Notes under the pieces: model-generated | The model's database searches: none | Told to the model about the DNA's origin: nothing | Seen by the model: the letters and a program-made list of their open reading frames with translations, nothing else | Part shown: positions 1 to 8,389 of the stretch, one piece after another | How positions within the stretch are numbered: the first letter of the stretch is position 1 | How the letters are laid out: each line of letters begins with the position of its first letter | NCBI GenBank assembly: GCA_016715405.1 | Contig: JADKAE010000004.1 | Location: 1 to 64,000, forward strand | DNA from: Saprospiraceae bacterium | GTDB lineage: Bacteria > Bacteroidota > Bacteroidia > Chitinophagales > Saprospiraceae | Direction: 5' to 3' | Length of the DNA stretch: 64,000 nucleotides | Program-made: the position numbers and the translations under genes

Positions 1-39
1 ATAAATTATTTGTCGTTCTTTTGTTAGAAATTTAACATC

Positions 40-1070
40 ATGAACGACAAACTCCTACTCCAGACTGAAAACAAATTATTCCAGGACATCAAAGCCCTCG
101 TATTGCAAGCCCGAAAAAATGCTTTTCGGGCAGTGGATAGCGAGCGGGTATTCCTAAACTGGCATATTGGGCAGCGCATTCTTGTCGAAGTGCTAAAACA
201 TCAGCGGGCAGAATTTGGCCAAAAAGTCATCAAAATATAAGCGCCAAACTTTCATTGGAATTCGGCTCGGGGTTTAGCCACATCAATCTGTGGCTTTTTG
301 TTCGGTTTGCCACAATTTTCGAGGATTTTGAAATAGTTTACGCACTGCGTAAACTATTTAGCTGGACGCATTTTCGAATTTTTATCCGCATCGAAGATGA
401 CCTAAAACGCCGTTTTTATATGGAAATGTGCCGTATCGAAGGTTGGGGAACCCGCCAACTGGAAGAGCGCATAGACTCCATGCTATACGAGCGAACCGCC
501 ATATCCCGCAAACCTGATGAATTAATCCAGCACGAATTGAGGCAATTGGAGCAGTCCGATACTATCACGGAAGACTTTGTATTTCGCGACCCTACATACT
601 CGATTTTTAGGGCTTAAGGATACCTATTCCGAAAAAGACCTGGAGACAGCTATTCTGATTGAAATACAGCGTTTTATCACTGAATTCGGCACCGATTTCG
701 CCTTTTTGGCGCGCCAGAAACGCATTGTCATCGATGGAGAAGATTATAAAATCGACCTCTTGTTTTTCCATCGTCGCCTCAAACGCCTGGTGGCGATCGA
801 CCTGAAATTGCGCAAGTTCAGGCCACAGGATAAAGGCCAAATGGAGCTCTACCTGCGGTGGCTGGAAAAACATGAAATGGTAGAAGGCGAATATCAACCC
901 ATCGGATTGATCCTCTGTTCCGGCAAAGCCGACGAACATATCGAATTGCTTATGTTAGATCAGGGCAATATCAGGGTGGCACAATACCTTACTGAACTGC
1001 CGCCGCGGAAGTGCTTCAGGCCAAGCTAGACGCTGCAATTGCGAAAGCTAAGGCGCGGTATAAAAAATAA
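40..1070 (+). pseudogene. YhcG-type PD-(D/E)XK nuclease (DUF1016), frameshifted
   Basis: Three reading frames placed end to end give almost a complete YhcG protein, a family of about 340-380 aa with a helical N-terminal domain and a C-terminal PD-(D/E)XK nuclease domain. The N-terminal part (from 40) contains 'ERVFLNWHIGQRI'. After a one-base shift near 230 the middle part carries the family's 'LFSWTHFRIFIRIE' helix. After a second shift near 600 the nuclease core 'YKIDLLFFHRRLKRLVAIDLK' region follows, with Asp where most members have Glu in the E-x-K motif. A third shift near 1004 hides the usual 'LTELPP..VLQAKL' tail, whose natural stop is at 1070. Identity as a relic is secure. It could be a real pseudogene or have suffered sequencing error, but three shifts and a nearby second relic favour decay. 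Confidence 0.85.
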
Positions 1071-1182
1071 TAAGCTGTCACGCCCCCACAACCTCTCCCG
1101 CAACTCTTCGGCCTGCCCCCGCGCAGCCGGAGGTGCTTGCCGGCTGTCGATATAGCTTTGGGCCCTTATTTGGCGAGTAAGA

Positions 1183-1261
1183 TACTAACGCTAAACCGGA
1201 AAAGTTATGCACAACTTGTCCCGTACCAACAGGTCGGGATAACTTGACGGCGTGCAGTATA
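1183..1261. repeat. Hairpin repeat, copy A
   Basis: The right end shares the 13 bases TTGACGGCGTGCA/G plus GTATA with the element at 2626-2726, and the left part shares AAACCGGAAAA-type sequence. Inner arms AAGTTAT and ATAACTT pair, and a second small hairpin (CCCGTACC...GGTCGGG) fills the loop. It lies in the 277-bp gap between the nuclease relic and the ATPase gene; nothing else is seen in that gap apart from a C-rich stretch (1080-1130) also found after the second nuclease relic. Confidence 0.5.
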
Positions 1262-1347
1262 ATGTCCCCCCAAAATAGGAAACAAGGCAAAAAAGCGTTA
1301 ATTTTGTAACTGAACCTTAAATTTTAATACTAAAAATTTAAAGTGAC

Positions 1348-2391
1348 GTGCAAAAAAACATCACCCGAAGTATAAAGACGCAAATGGAAGGATGGCTATA
1401 CCGGGGCAAAGTGCTGATCTTGTATGGCGCCCGCCAGGTTGGCAAAACAACCTTATCAAAATCCTTTCTCGAGCCTTTGGGCGACCAAGGCTTATACCTG
1501 AACTGCGAAATCCAGTCTGTTCAGTCAGCCCTTTCCATACGGGAGCCGGCAGTGCTGCGGCGTTTTATCGGCAATAAAAAACTGGTGGTATTTGATGAGG
1601 CGCAGTACGTTCCGGGAATCGGAGAGATATTGAAACTGTTGATCGACACCTTTCCAGACATGCAGATCATTGCCACCGGGTCATCCAGCTTTCAATTGGC
1701 CGATCGCTCTTCAGAAGCGCTGACCGGGCGCGCACTGACCTTCGAATTGTATCCCTTTTCTTATACCGAACTTTCGCAAGCCTTTGCGCCGCACGAACTT
1801 AAGGCGCAACTCGATTTTTGGTTGCGTTTCGGATTTTATCCCGACATCGCATTTTCATCGGAGACCGATGCGCGCACGCTGCTCGACAACCTGAGCAGCC
1901 GATACCTCTATCAAGACGTTCTGGAATTTGAAAACCTCAAACGCGCCGAAGTATTGGTGCAATTGCTGCAACTGTTGGCGCTTCAAATCGGCCAATTGGT
2001 TTCTTATCACAAAAAAAACAAGATATTTTTCTACGACATAGGCATTCGCAATAGCATTATTCAGCAATATCAGCCGATGGAGTTGCGATCTGACAAAGGC
2101 GCCCTTTGGGAAAATTTTCTGGTAGTCGAACGGCTCAAGCGCCTGCAACAGCTAACCTTGCGCTCCAATCGCTATTTCTGGCGCACGTATCAGGACGCGG
2201 AAATAGATTATATCGAAGAGCGCGACGGTCGTCTGAGCGCTTATGAATTCAAATGGCAGAATAAGCCTGCACGACTCCCTGTCGCCTTTGCCAACGCCTA
2301 TCCGGGTGCGATTTTACGGTGGTGCACCGGGATAATTTTGAGGATTTTATTGGTGAGTGAAAGGTATCGGTATACTAGTATAAGTATCTGA
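1348..2391 (+). pseudogene. AAA/DUF4143 family ATPase, damaged
   Basis: The N-terminal ATPase domain is well preserved, with Walker A 'YGARQVGKTTL' (about residues 26-36), Walker B 'KLVVFDEAQ' and sensor-1 'IIATGSSSF', as in the AAA_14 plus DUF4143 family. These proteins are common in mobile and accessory DNA of Bacteroidota; their cellular role is poorly known. The C-terminal DUF4143 part is damaged. 'ALQIGQLVSY' runs directly into 'KIFFYDIGIRN', so the usual 40-50 residue winged-helix segment between them is missing in frame. Near 2312 a frameshift occurs: another frame reads 'TVVHRDNFEDFIGE' and stops at 2360, which is the family's normal ending. The open frame instead runs on to 2391 as an unrelated tail. 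Confidence 0.8.
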
Positions 2392-2523
2392 AAAAGTGGA
2401 AATTAGCATTGATTTTTCTATTTTACAGAGTGATGCCCGATTGTTGATTATGAATATTGATCATGCCTAATTCATTCAAAAAAGTGTAACATTTTACATT
2501 TTTTCGTTTGAAAAAGTGTATTA

Positions 2524-2866
2524 GTGTATTATTGGACAGCCTCAAACGCTACTGCCGAAATTGATTTTTTGATTCAAGTCCAAAACGGCGTCATTCCCAT
2601 TGAAGTTAAAGCGGAGGAGAATTTATACCTCGCGCCGCCAGATTTTGGGCATGACCTGAGCTCGGGCGCGAGGTATAATGCCGCAAAGCCGGAAAAATCA
2701 TGCACATGATTTGACGGCGTGCGGTATAAAGGCTAAAAGTTTGAAAGTTTTTATAGAAAAATACAACCCCAGCACGGCCATTCGTGCCTCGATGAACCCC
2801 GTCCGGGCACAAGATTGGATGACAAATGTGCCTTTATATAGCGTTTCGATAGTTGGGGTGCGTTGA
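2524..2866 (+). pseudogene. DUF4143 ATPase, C-terminal fragment split by small element
   Basis: Only the last ~80 residues of a second DUF4143 protein remain: 'EIDFLIQVQNGVIPIEVKAE' and, in another frame, 'KAKSLKVFIEKY' and 'DWMTNVPLYSV', which is the nuclease-like C-terminal end of the family. Between the two halves sits the 101-bp palindromic element at 2626-2726. Removing that element and one TA copy rejoins the frame as E-E-N-L-K-A-K-S-L-K, exactly the family pattern. No ATPase domain precedes it; the AT-rich gap 2392-2523 has no other feature. Confidence 0.75.
2626..2726. mobile_element. 101-bp palindromic MITE-like element with TA duplication
   Basis: The element starts TACC and ends GGTA and is bounded by TA on both sides (2624-2625 and 2727-2728). 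Inside are two hairpins: a 14-bp perfect stem (2623-2636 with 2665-2678) and a second imperfect stem CCGCA/GCCG/AAATCAT pairing with ATGATTT/CGGC/TGCGG around 2682-2723. It contains no open reading frame. It interrupts the DUF4143 fragment, and excision with one TA restores that frame. TA target duplication is known for IS630/Tc1-type elements, so a non-autonomous relative of such an element is the likeliest explanation (inference). Confidence 0.6.
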
Positions 2867-2876
2867 TTTTACGTAG

Positions 2877-3225
2877 GGCATCGTATTACAAGCCCGAAAA
2901 AATGCTTCCCGGCTCGGGGTTTAGCCACATCAATCTGTGGCTTTTTGTTCGGTTTGCCACAATTTTCGAGGATTTTGAAATAGTTTACGCACTGCGTAAA
3001 CTATTTAGCTGGACGCATTTTCGAATTTTTATCCGTATCGAAGGTTGGGGAATCCGCCAATTAGAATTGCGCAATACCTTACTGAACTGCTATCTCGGGA
3101 AGTGCTTCAGGCTAATCTACACGCCGCAATTGTCAAAGCTAAAGAGCTCCCCCTACGTTCGCCCCCACACCCCCTCCCACAACTCCATGGCCTACCCCAA
3201 CACAGCTAACCCGGCGGGGGTATTG
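2877..3225 (+). pseudogene. Second YhcG nuclease relic (segmental duplicate)
   Basis: This is a shortened copy of the gene at 40-1070. 2910-3042 is nearly identical to 263-395. Three internal deletions can be read off by comparison: the N-terminal domain is cut from 'AFRAV...' to 'GSGF'; 45-51 bp are lost between two copies of CCGYATCGAAG; and the middle is lost up to 'AQYLTELP' with the C-terminal tail at 3068-3150. The C-rich stretch after the stop (CGCCCCCACA...CAACTC) also matches that after the first copy, so the duplicated unit extends beyond the gene. It cannot make a nuclease. The following 3226-3430 shows nothing recognisable. Confidence 0.8.
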
Positions 3226-3430
3226 GGGTGGGCCGGGGGCGTTTGCAAGCTTCCGCACCAATCCTGACCGATCGTCCGATGTCATTTGCCGATAGTTCGA
3301 TAGCTCTTGTGGGCTTGAGGAAAAGAGCGCAGATTGAAAAATTATGCATTAATAGCGCCTATTTCTAAGTAACCGGCCTGTTTTTATGCAAATGAAGTCA
3401 GGTTATTTTTCAATCCCAAAATATGAAATC

Positions 3431-3619
3431 ATGAGAACAATTTCTTTCGTCCTTCAATATGAGGTGGCTTTGTGTGTTCTCTTAGGAGTATGGGGACACG
3501 TTGTGCAATGTCAAACATTTGAAAATACCGTTGGTCAGCCTCAATACCGCGAAATTGCCTGGGATGGCAAGCCCATTCCCGGCATTCAGAAGTATGTCGT
3601 GATATCGAACACTATATGA
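3431..3619 (+). CDS. Signal-peptide fragment of the secreted protein that follows
   Basis: Reading from ATG at 3431 gives 'MRTISFVLQYE', a hydrophobic stretch 'VALCVLLGVWG' and then 'QCQTFENTVGQPQYREI', which looks like a cleavable signal peptide and the first 35 mature residues. The frame ends with TGA at 3617-3619, overlapping an ATG at 3616. The next frame has no signal peptide of its own, so these are more likely the two halves of one gene separated by a one-base error or mutation near 3610 than two coupled genes. I do not recognise the family. Confidence 0.55.
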   Translation: MRTISFVLQYEVALCVLLGVWGHVVQCQTFENTVGQPQYREIAWDGKPIPGIQKYVVISNTI

Positions 3620-4974
3620 GCCGGGAAACCAGTCAGGGTATGATGCAATTTTCCCGTTTCCAGAATAATGGCGCGTGGGAACTTTCAAAAGTATATGCTG
3701 CGGACAGCAAATGGATGAAAAAGCTTGAGGGCAGAGCTATTGAAAGAGGCATGACCACTAAGCAGAAAAACCTTGTATACATTGCCGGCGGAATTAGAGA
3801 AATGACATATTCGAAGGCCTTCCTGATGATTGCCAATGAAGATGGAAAACCTATTAGTTCATGGCAACACATAGTAAATGGCGCCAAGGAATCGATGGCG
3901 AGCTCCCTTGAAAATATTTTTCCCCCACAGGCTATGCCCGATCATTTCGATTTTACACTCGAGCAGATCAAATATGGAAGCGTAATTGTGGCGGGAAATG
4001 TCATCGGCAACTTTAGGGATAAAGGACCAAAAGAGCAATTCTTCGTCGCACGTTTAAATGCCAAGCCTAGAGGAAAACTAGTTTGGTCGTTCCGGTATTT
4101 CGACGCCTCATCAGCAAGAACTAATTTACACGTAAATAAGACCTGTTTAGGTGAACTACCCAAAGAACGGCGGGTTGGTGAACAAATCGCCGGGAACCGC
4201 AAAGTGGTAGCTATAACGGGTTATCAGAAATCAGGTGAAATGCGGCAGCTTTTTGTCTCTTGTATCGATTTAATAAACGGCACTGAGCTATGGCGTCAGG
4301 TTGTACTCCCTGAAGTACCCGCTATGACCGAAGGTTTTGATATTGTACAAGATCCGGAGACCAAGAATTTTTTGGCAGTAGGCTATTACTATCGCTCCAA
4401 CGGCTATAAGCAGTTGTATGTAGCGGTTTTCGATCACAAGGGGAGTCACCTCGGATCCACGCGCTATGAATTGGCGGGCAATATTCCAGGGGATATTGTG
4501 GCTAAGGATGTCATCTGCAGTATCGACAAAAAGTCTGCTGTCATTAGCGGTTATATCAACAGTGCTGAGTTGAACGACAACTCGAAAACGTTCGCACTTG
4601 AACTGCCGTTCAATCCAATGACTGCCAGCCCTTTATGGGCAAAATACTATGAACGGTCTAGGCCGGATCCTACGGCAACAGAAAGCATCGAACTCAGCAA
4701 CGACGCAGAAGGAGAGAAAACAGGCTATTTCATTACCTCCCAGGCATATAAGCCAGGTATTCAGCCCGAAACCTATGGCATTCACATCATAAATACCGAT
4801 CGAACAGGAGAAACCCTAATGAGTGATCCCCAATGTGCTGTATTTCCCTTCAAGTTAAACCAGGGCAGAGGCGACAAAGCTATGCCGCTGGAGAAAAAGC
4901 AGGAAAAAACCAGTTGGAACTCATTTAAGGTGTATCACAAAGAAGTGACATTGATTGAACAGCCTTGCAGGTAG
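3616..4974 (+). CDS. Secreted beta-rich protein of unknown function
   Basis: A 452-aa frame without a recognisable catalytic motif. It contains alternating hydrophobic/polar strands and repeated patterns such as 'KVVAITGYQKSG', 'ELWRQVVL', 'KNFLAVGYYYRSNGYKQLYVAVFD' pieces, and 'SAVISGYINS', suggesting a beta-propeller or similar repeat fold. It probably joins to the signal-peptide fragment 3431-3619 to make a ~510-aa exported protein. There is no obvious C-terminal type IX sorting domain; the end is 'VTLIEQPCR'. A strong bidirectional terminator follows at 4994. Family not recognised. Confidence 0.6.
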   Translation: MSRETSQGMMQFSRFQNNGAWELSKVYAADSKWMKKLEGRAIERGMTTKQKNLVYIAGGIREMTYSKAFLMIANEDGKPISSWQHIVNGAKESMASSLENIFPPQAMPDHFDFTLEQIKYGSVIVAGNVIGNFRDKGPKEQFFVARLNAKPRGKLVWSFRYFDASSARTNLHVNKTCLGELPKERRVGEQIAGNRKVVAITGYQKSGEMRQLFVSCIDLINGTELWRQVVLPEVPAMTEGFDIVQDPETKNFLAVGYYYRSNGYKQLYVAVFDHKGSHLGSTRYELAGNIPGDIVAKDVICSIDKKSAVISGYINSAELNDNSKTFALELPFNPMTASPLWAKYYERSRPDPTATESIELSNDAEGEKTGYFITSQAYKPGIQPETYGIHIINTDRTGETLMSDPQCAVFPFKLNQGRGDKAMPLEKKQEKTSWNSFKVYHKEVTLIEQPCR

Positions 4975-4993
4975 AAATATTTTACAGTTTGAC

Positions 4994-5024
4994 AAAAAGG
5001 AGGCAATTTACCTGCCTCCTTTTT
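4994..5024. terminator. Bidirectional intrinsic terminator
   Basis: Perfect 12-bp stem AAAAAGGAGGCA / TGCCTCCTTTTT with a 7-base loop and T/A runs on both sides. It sits between two convergent genes and can serve both. Confidence 0.85.
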
Positions 5025-5050
5025 TATGTAAAAGTGACAATCGAACAACA

Positions 5051-5473
5051 TCAGTCCATCAGCACGGAGCAGAGTGTGAGCCCCTGGCTGGTACCGCTAC
5101 TCACGGCTACTGCGAAGATATACACGCCGGCTTTCCATGTTTCTCTTTGTATCGGAACTACTCGAATGATATAAGTGCCGGGAATTCGTACCGGGTCGAC
5201 AGAGGTAATGTTAACCAAGGCCCCTCCCGCTCCTACAATACAGGGATCCACATTAAAGTTTTTAGCGTTAAGGCCGGTTACCGGCACACCACATGCGTCG
5301 GTGACAGCAGCTACGATGTAATTCACCTCGCGGTTACCCGGCGCGGCAATGGTGTCCTCAGAGAGGGCATTTATATGAAGAAGTGCCATGACGATTTGGA
5401 TTAAATGTGAAAAAATAAGCTCAACAGCGCCCTCCAATGAGAGCCCACTGAAATCAATGCTGTTTGCATTCAA
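5051..5473 (-). CDS. Hypothetical protein with Ig-like/transthyretin-like fold
   Basis: A 140-aa frame (a shorter version begins at Met29, 5389). The sequence 'VTDACGVPVTGLNAKNF' followed by 'PGTYIIRVVP' and 'AGVYIFAVAV' is the rhythm of a single beta-sandwich domain seen in Ig-like or carboxypeptidase-regulatory-like modules of exported proteins. No signal peptide is visible at the chosen start, so the 5' end may be missing or shifted. The opposite strand is also open over much of this region, but its translation lacks such a pattern. It converges on the gene at 3616-4974 across the shared terminator. Confidence 0.5.
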   Translation of the reverse strand: MNANSIDFSGLSLEGAVELIFSHLIQIVMALLHINALSEDTIAAPGNREVNYIVAAVTDACGVPVTGLNAKNFNVDPCIVGAGGALVNITSVDPVRIPGTYIIRVVPIQRETWKAGVYIFAVAVSSGTSQGLTLCSVLMD

Positions 5474-5568
5474 GGTGACTTGTTTCGTTTAAAACGGCAA
5501 GAACTATTGGATTATCGGCAAGATTGGTAGCACCATCGGCAGGAGGTAGTCTGCCCCACTGAAGACCC

Positions 5569-6305
5569 TCACAAATGCTTAATCCGCTCCAAAAATTCCA
5601 GCCGCCGCCGCCGCGCCACCGGCACGCTGGAGCCGTCGCGCATAATGATGGAGCCTTCAATCTTGAATTTGCGCAGGTGCCACAGATTTACTATATGGGA
5701 TTTATGGGGGGAAAAGAATTCATAGGGCTCCAAAAGTTTGAGGAAAACCCCGATATTATAAGAGCTAAGCAAGTTCTCTTGTTGTGTTGTAAAAATACGC
5801 GTGAACCCCTGGATGCCTTCGCAACGGATGATCTCCTCTATTTTCAAAAACTCAATACCCTCCATTGTAGGGATGCCGATCATGCCTTTGGGCAACTCGT
5901 GGCGCACTACTTTCAATAGTAAGTCCTTGCTTTCCTGATAATTACGCAAGAGGTTCAGGTGGTGTTGGGCTTGATGAACGGCATTGACCAATTCTTCGGG
6001 CTGAACCGGCGAAGAGATACGCCCCGGCATCTACGCGAGTGCCGCTTCGCTAAAAGCCGGCTGGGACGATAAAAGGATTAACTCATGCAAGTGCCCATTG
6101 GCAATCCAGCTTTCATTGTCGTCGGGGCCGATCAAACCTTGATCAAAAAGATAAGCTCAGGATTCAGTTTTTGCACCAATTCTCTTGCATCCTCTGATGA
6201 ATGTGCCATATCGCTTAATGAGACCTGAGGACAAAGCGAACCCACTTGCTTTTGAAGCATTTCTGCAGAGACCTGGTCTGCATCGGCCAACATGGCGCGT
6301 ATCAT
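5569..6305 (-). pseudogene. LytTR-type response regulator, broken
   Basis: Reading leftwards from ATG at 6305 gives 'MIRAMLADADQVSAEMLQK' and ends 'LNPELIFLIKV' at a stop, where a receiver domain would reach its phospho-accepting Asp ('FLDIEMP' in relatives); that residue and the middle of the domain are gone. The second piece, 6030 to 5569, has the end of a receiver domain ('QPEELVNAVHQA') and a complete LytTR DNA-binding domain ('IGIPTMEGIEFLKIEEIIRC', 'PHKSHIVNLWHLRKF', 'MRDGSSVPVARRRRLEFL'). Relatives are about 240-250 aa and pair with a LytS/YehU-type histidine kinase; no kinase is nearby. The remaining LytTR piece might still be translated but has no phosphorylation site. Confidence 0.8.
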
Positions 6306-6573
6306 TTTATATGGCGTTTTGGTGTTAATAAAATTATCATTTTCAAATATTAAGCTTTTTGATGTATAGCTGGCAATGACTTACGTCAATACACATAGCA
6401 ATTAGTCCTTTTTACACGACATGCGCTTTACCCCCATCCAAGCTTGTCCCCACCTTTTGGTATCTGATCCGGGCGGTTTGATATGCCCGGCAGTAGTCGC
6501 CAAATTGCAGGTAAGCCGCTGTGAGGCCTTCCATTGTGAACCACATCACTGACCATCCCCTATTTTACGGCTC

Positions 6574-6581
6574 TACCTTTG
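6574..6581 (+). promoter_or_regulatory. Promoter -7 box (TACCTTTG)
   Basis: Exact match to the Bacteroidota -7 consensus TAnnTTTG, 21 bp before the carbonic anhydrase start. No convincing -33 TTG is present. The rest of the gap 6306-6601 shows nothing. Confidence 0.4.
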
Positions 6582-6601
6582 CGCCACAAATATGAAAGCA
6601 G

Positions 6602-7192
6602 ATGCAAAGAGTAGTCGGAAAATTCCTGGAATACAATCAACATTGGGCCTGCGAAAAACACGCGGAGGACCCCCATTTTTTCGAGCATTTGGCAGAAGGT
6701 CAAAACCCCATCGCCCTGCTGTTGGGCTGTTCGGATAGCCGGGTGTCGCCGTCGGTGGTGCTGGGCGGCAACCTCGGTGAAATTTTTATTCACCGCAATA
6801 TCGCCAATGTAGTCTCCCATGCCGACATGAACTTCCTGTCCGTACTTCAGTATGCTGTTGAAGTGCTTGGAATTCAGGACATTATAGTTTACGGCCACTA
6901 CGGCTGCGGCGGCATTCGCGCTGCGATGGAAAACGAAGCTATCGGCCTGATCGACAACTGGCTGGCGAATATCAAGGACGTCATTGCCAGCCACCAGTCT
7001 GAGTTAGACGCCATTCCCGACGAATCCGACCGCCTGAACCGCCTCGTGGAGCTGAACGTGCTGGCGCAAATTCATAATCTGAAGCAGACGAGTGTTTATC
7101 GAAAAGCAAAAAAGGAAGGCAGGGAGCTGCGCCTCCACGCCTGGGTCTACGACTTCTCAAACGGCACAGTGCGCGTGTTGGAGCAAGCGTAG
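6602..7192 (+). CDS. can: Beta-class carbonic anhydrase
   Basis: Catalyses CO2 + H2O to bicarbonate in the cytoplasm. The zinc ligands of the beta class are visible: 'CSDSR' (Cys43, Asp45, Arg47) and 'HYGCGG' (His99, Cys102). The Asp-Arg pair after the first Cys is the catalytic dyad of the family. Length 196 aa is slightly short of the usual 200-220. The chosen ATG has a TACCTTTG box just upstream; an ATG 10 bases earlier is out of frame. The gene stands alone, between a broken regulator and a peroxiredoxin, so it is probably a single transcription unit. Confidence 0.93.
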   Translation: MQRVVGKFLEYNQHWACEKHAEDPHFFEHLAEGQNPIALLLGCSDSRVSPSVVLGGNLGEIFIHRNIANVVSHADMNFLSVLQYAVEVLGIQDIIVYGHYGCGGIRAAMENEAIGLIDNWLANIKDVIASHQSELDAIPDESDRLNRLVELNVLAQIHNLKQTSVYRKAKKEGRELRLHAWVYDFSNGTVRVLEQA

Positions 7193-7258
7193 TGTATGGC
7201 GGCGAGCCAAAAAATCCATATTGTGATGTGGATTACTGATAACGGAGCCAGACTGCGA

Positions 7259-7266
7259 TACCTTTG
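7259..7266 (+). promoter_or_regulatory. Promoter -7 box (TACCTTTG)
   Basis: TAnnTTTG match 49 bp before the peroxiredoxin start codon, leaving a leader of about 40 bases. The -33 element is not clear. Confidence 0.4.
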
Positions 7267-7314
7267 CATCGTAATTTAATTAAACACAATTCAATTCAAC
7301 AATAATTTTTCATC

Positions 7315-7974
7315 ATGGATAATCAAGTTATAGGCAGCATGCCTCGCATCGGCGACAAAGCGCCTGATTTCAAAGCAAAAACTACTACGGGCGACCTCCA
7401 GTTTTCCGGAGTTCAACAAGGGAAGTTGGGTAGTGATGTTCTCACACCCTGCCGACTTTACCCACGGTCTGCACTACTGAAATGTCAGCTTTTGCCGTTG
7501 ACAAGGTTCTACGCCAAACGCAATACCAAGCTCATCGGTCTCAGCATTGACAGCATCCACTCGCACCTGGCCTGGGTGAATAATGTGAGGGAAAAAACCG
7601 GTGTTTATATGGACTTCCCCATCATTGCCGACCTCGACATGAAAGTAGCCAACCTCTACGGCATGTTGCACCCCGGTGAGAGCGAAACCGCAGCCGTACG
7701 GGCCGTGTTTTTCATTGACCCTAAAGGTACGATCCGCTTAATTATGTACTACCCGCTCAACGTGGGCCGCAATATGGACGAAATCCAGCGGGCACTCATT
7801 GCTCTGCAAACCGCCGACGAGTACAAGTGCGCACTGCCCGTCAACTGGCGCCGAGGCGACAAGGCCATCGTGCCGCCGCCAAAAACGCTGGTGGAAATGG
7901 ACGAGCGCATCGCCAATACGACCTACGAAAAGGTTGATTTCTACCTGGCGAAAAAAGAGATTGCACTGAATTAA
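7315..7974 (+). CDS. 1-Cys peroxiredoxin (Prx6/AhpC-TSA), active-site segment out of frame
   Basis: Both ends match the Prx6 group of about 210-220 aa: N-terminal 'PRIGDKAPDFKAKTTTGDLQF', then 'RNTKLIGLSIDSIHSHLAW', 'FPIIADLDMKVANLYGM' and the C-terminal '1-cysPrx_C' region 'LPVNWRRGDKAIVPPP'. Between about 7424 and 7508 the open frame reads nonsense. The expected active-site sequence 'FSHPADFT-PVCTTEMSAFAVDK' is present in the other frames, with one extra T near 7424, one extra A near 7459 and a third change near 7506 that restores the original frame. As written, the peroxidatic Cys is not translated. This is either clustered sequence error or a compensated inactive allele. The 3' end and terminator of this gene are duplicated at 9418-9511. 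Confidence 0.8.
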   Translation: MDNQVIGSMPRIGDKAPDFKAKTTTGDLQFSGVQQGKLGSDVLTPCRLYPRSALLKCQLLPLTRFYAKRNTKLIGLSIDSIHSHLAWVNNVREKTGVYMDFPIIADLDMKVANLYGMLHPGESETAAVRAVFFIDPKGTIRLIMYYPLNVGRNMDEIQRALIALQTADEYKCALPVNWRRGDKAIVPPPKTLVEMDERIANTTYEKVDFYLAKKEIALN

Positions 7975-8027
7975 GCAAAAGATAGGTTATAAAAATAGGT
8001 CGGCCCCGTCGTGGCGCCGGCCTTTTT
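7937..8027 (+). repeat. Direct repeat, copy 1 (peroxiredoxin 3' end + terminator)
   Basis: Covers the last 12 codons of the peroxiredoxin gene ('FYLAKKEIALN' and stop) and its terminator. The same unit recurs at 9418-9511, on the far side of the YhcG nuclease gene. Confidence 0.85.
7997..8027 (+). terminator. Intrinsic terminator of the peroxiredoxin gene
   Basis: Stem AGGTCGGC / GCCGGCCT with an 11-base loop, followed by TTTTTG. Confidence 0.75.
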
Positions 8028-8122
8028 GTTTTATAGAATGAAGCTATTGGCACTGATTTCAACATTTTTTGTTTAATAAAAACAACAATTTTACGTATCT
8101 TGCACGTAAAATACGTGCTGGT

Positions 8123-8260
8123 ATGGTAGAAATAGCTAACCCCATTTACGACGTCGTTTTCAAGTACCTGATGAGAGAACTGCTGCTTGAGGCGGCGGCG
8201 ATGCTAAAGAACGCATATTCGAGCACCGTGCGATGCCAGGAGCGTGCTATCACTGAGACC
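8123..8260 (+). pseudogene. N-terminal relic of an Rpn/PD-(D/E)XK transposase-like gene
   Basis: ATG at 8123 begins 'MVEIANPIYDVVFKYLM', the very conserved start of a Bacteroidota family of PD-(D/E)XK 'putative transposase' proteins of about 300 aa. After 17 residues the match ends and continues with 'ELLLEAAAMLKNA', which may be a fragment of the same family's later part. It is in frame with the nuclease gene that follows, so an automatic call starting at 8069 would fuse the two. I treat it as a relic, not as part of that gene. Confidence 0.5.
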
Positions 8261-8389
8261 TATCCATACCTGTCATGTTACTTAGCCATCATGTTTCGCC
8301 TAAGAAGCCCTCCGCCGCGTCACGCCCTGGCGCCAAATTGTGTGGGAGGAATGATTGGAGGGCGGGCAAAACCAACAAATACAAAATAC

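Noticed and set aside
3616..3619. A natural ATGA overlap coupling two separate genes
   Set aside because: The upstream frame is only a signal peptide plus a short tail and the downstream frame has no signal peptide, so one broken gene is likelier than two genes; not fully excluded.
4955..5404. A plus-strand frame of 149 aa after the secreted protein gene
   Set aside because: It crosses the terminator and overlaps the minus-strand frame, whose sequence has a plausible beta-sandwich pattern; the plus frame has none.
8069..8389. The 107-residue upstream extension of the intact YhcG gene
   Set aside because: It contains the start of a different family ('MVEIANPIYDVVFKYLM') and then low-quality sequence; YhcG proteins begin near 8390.
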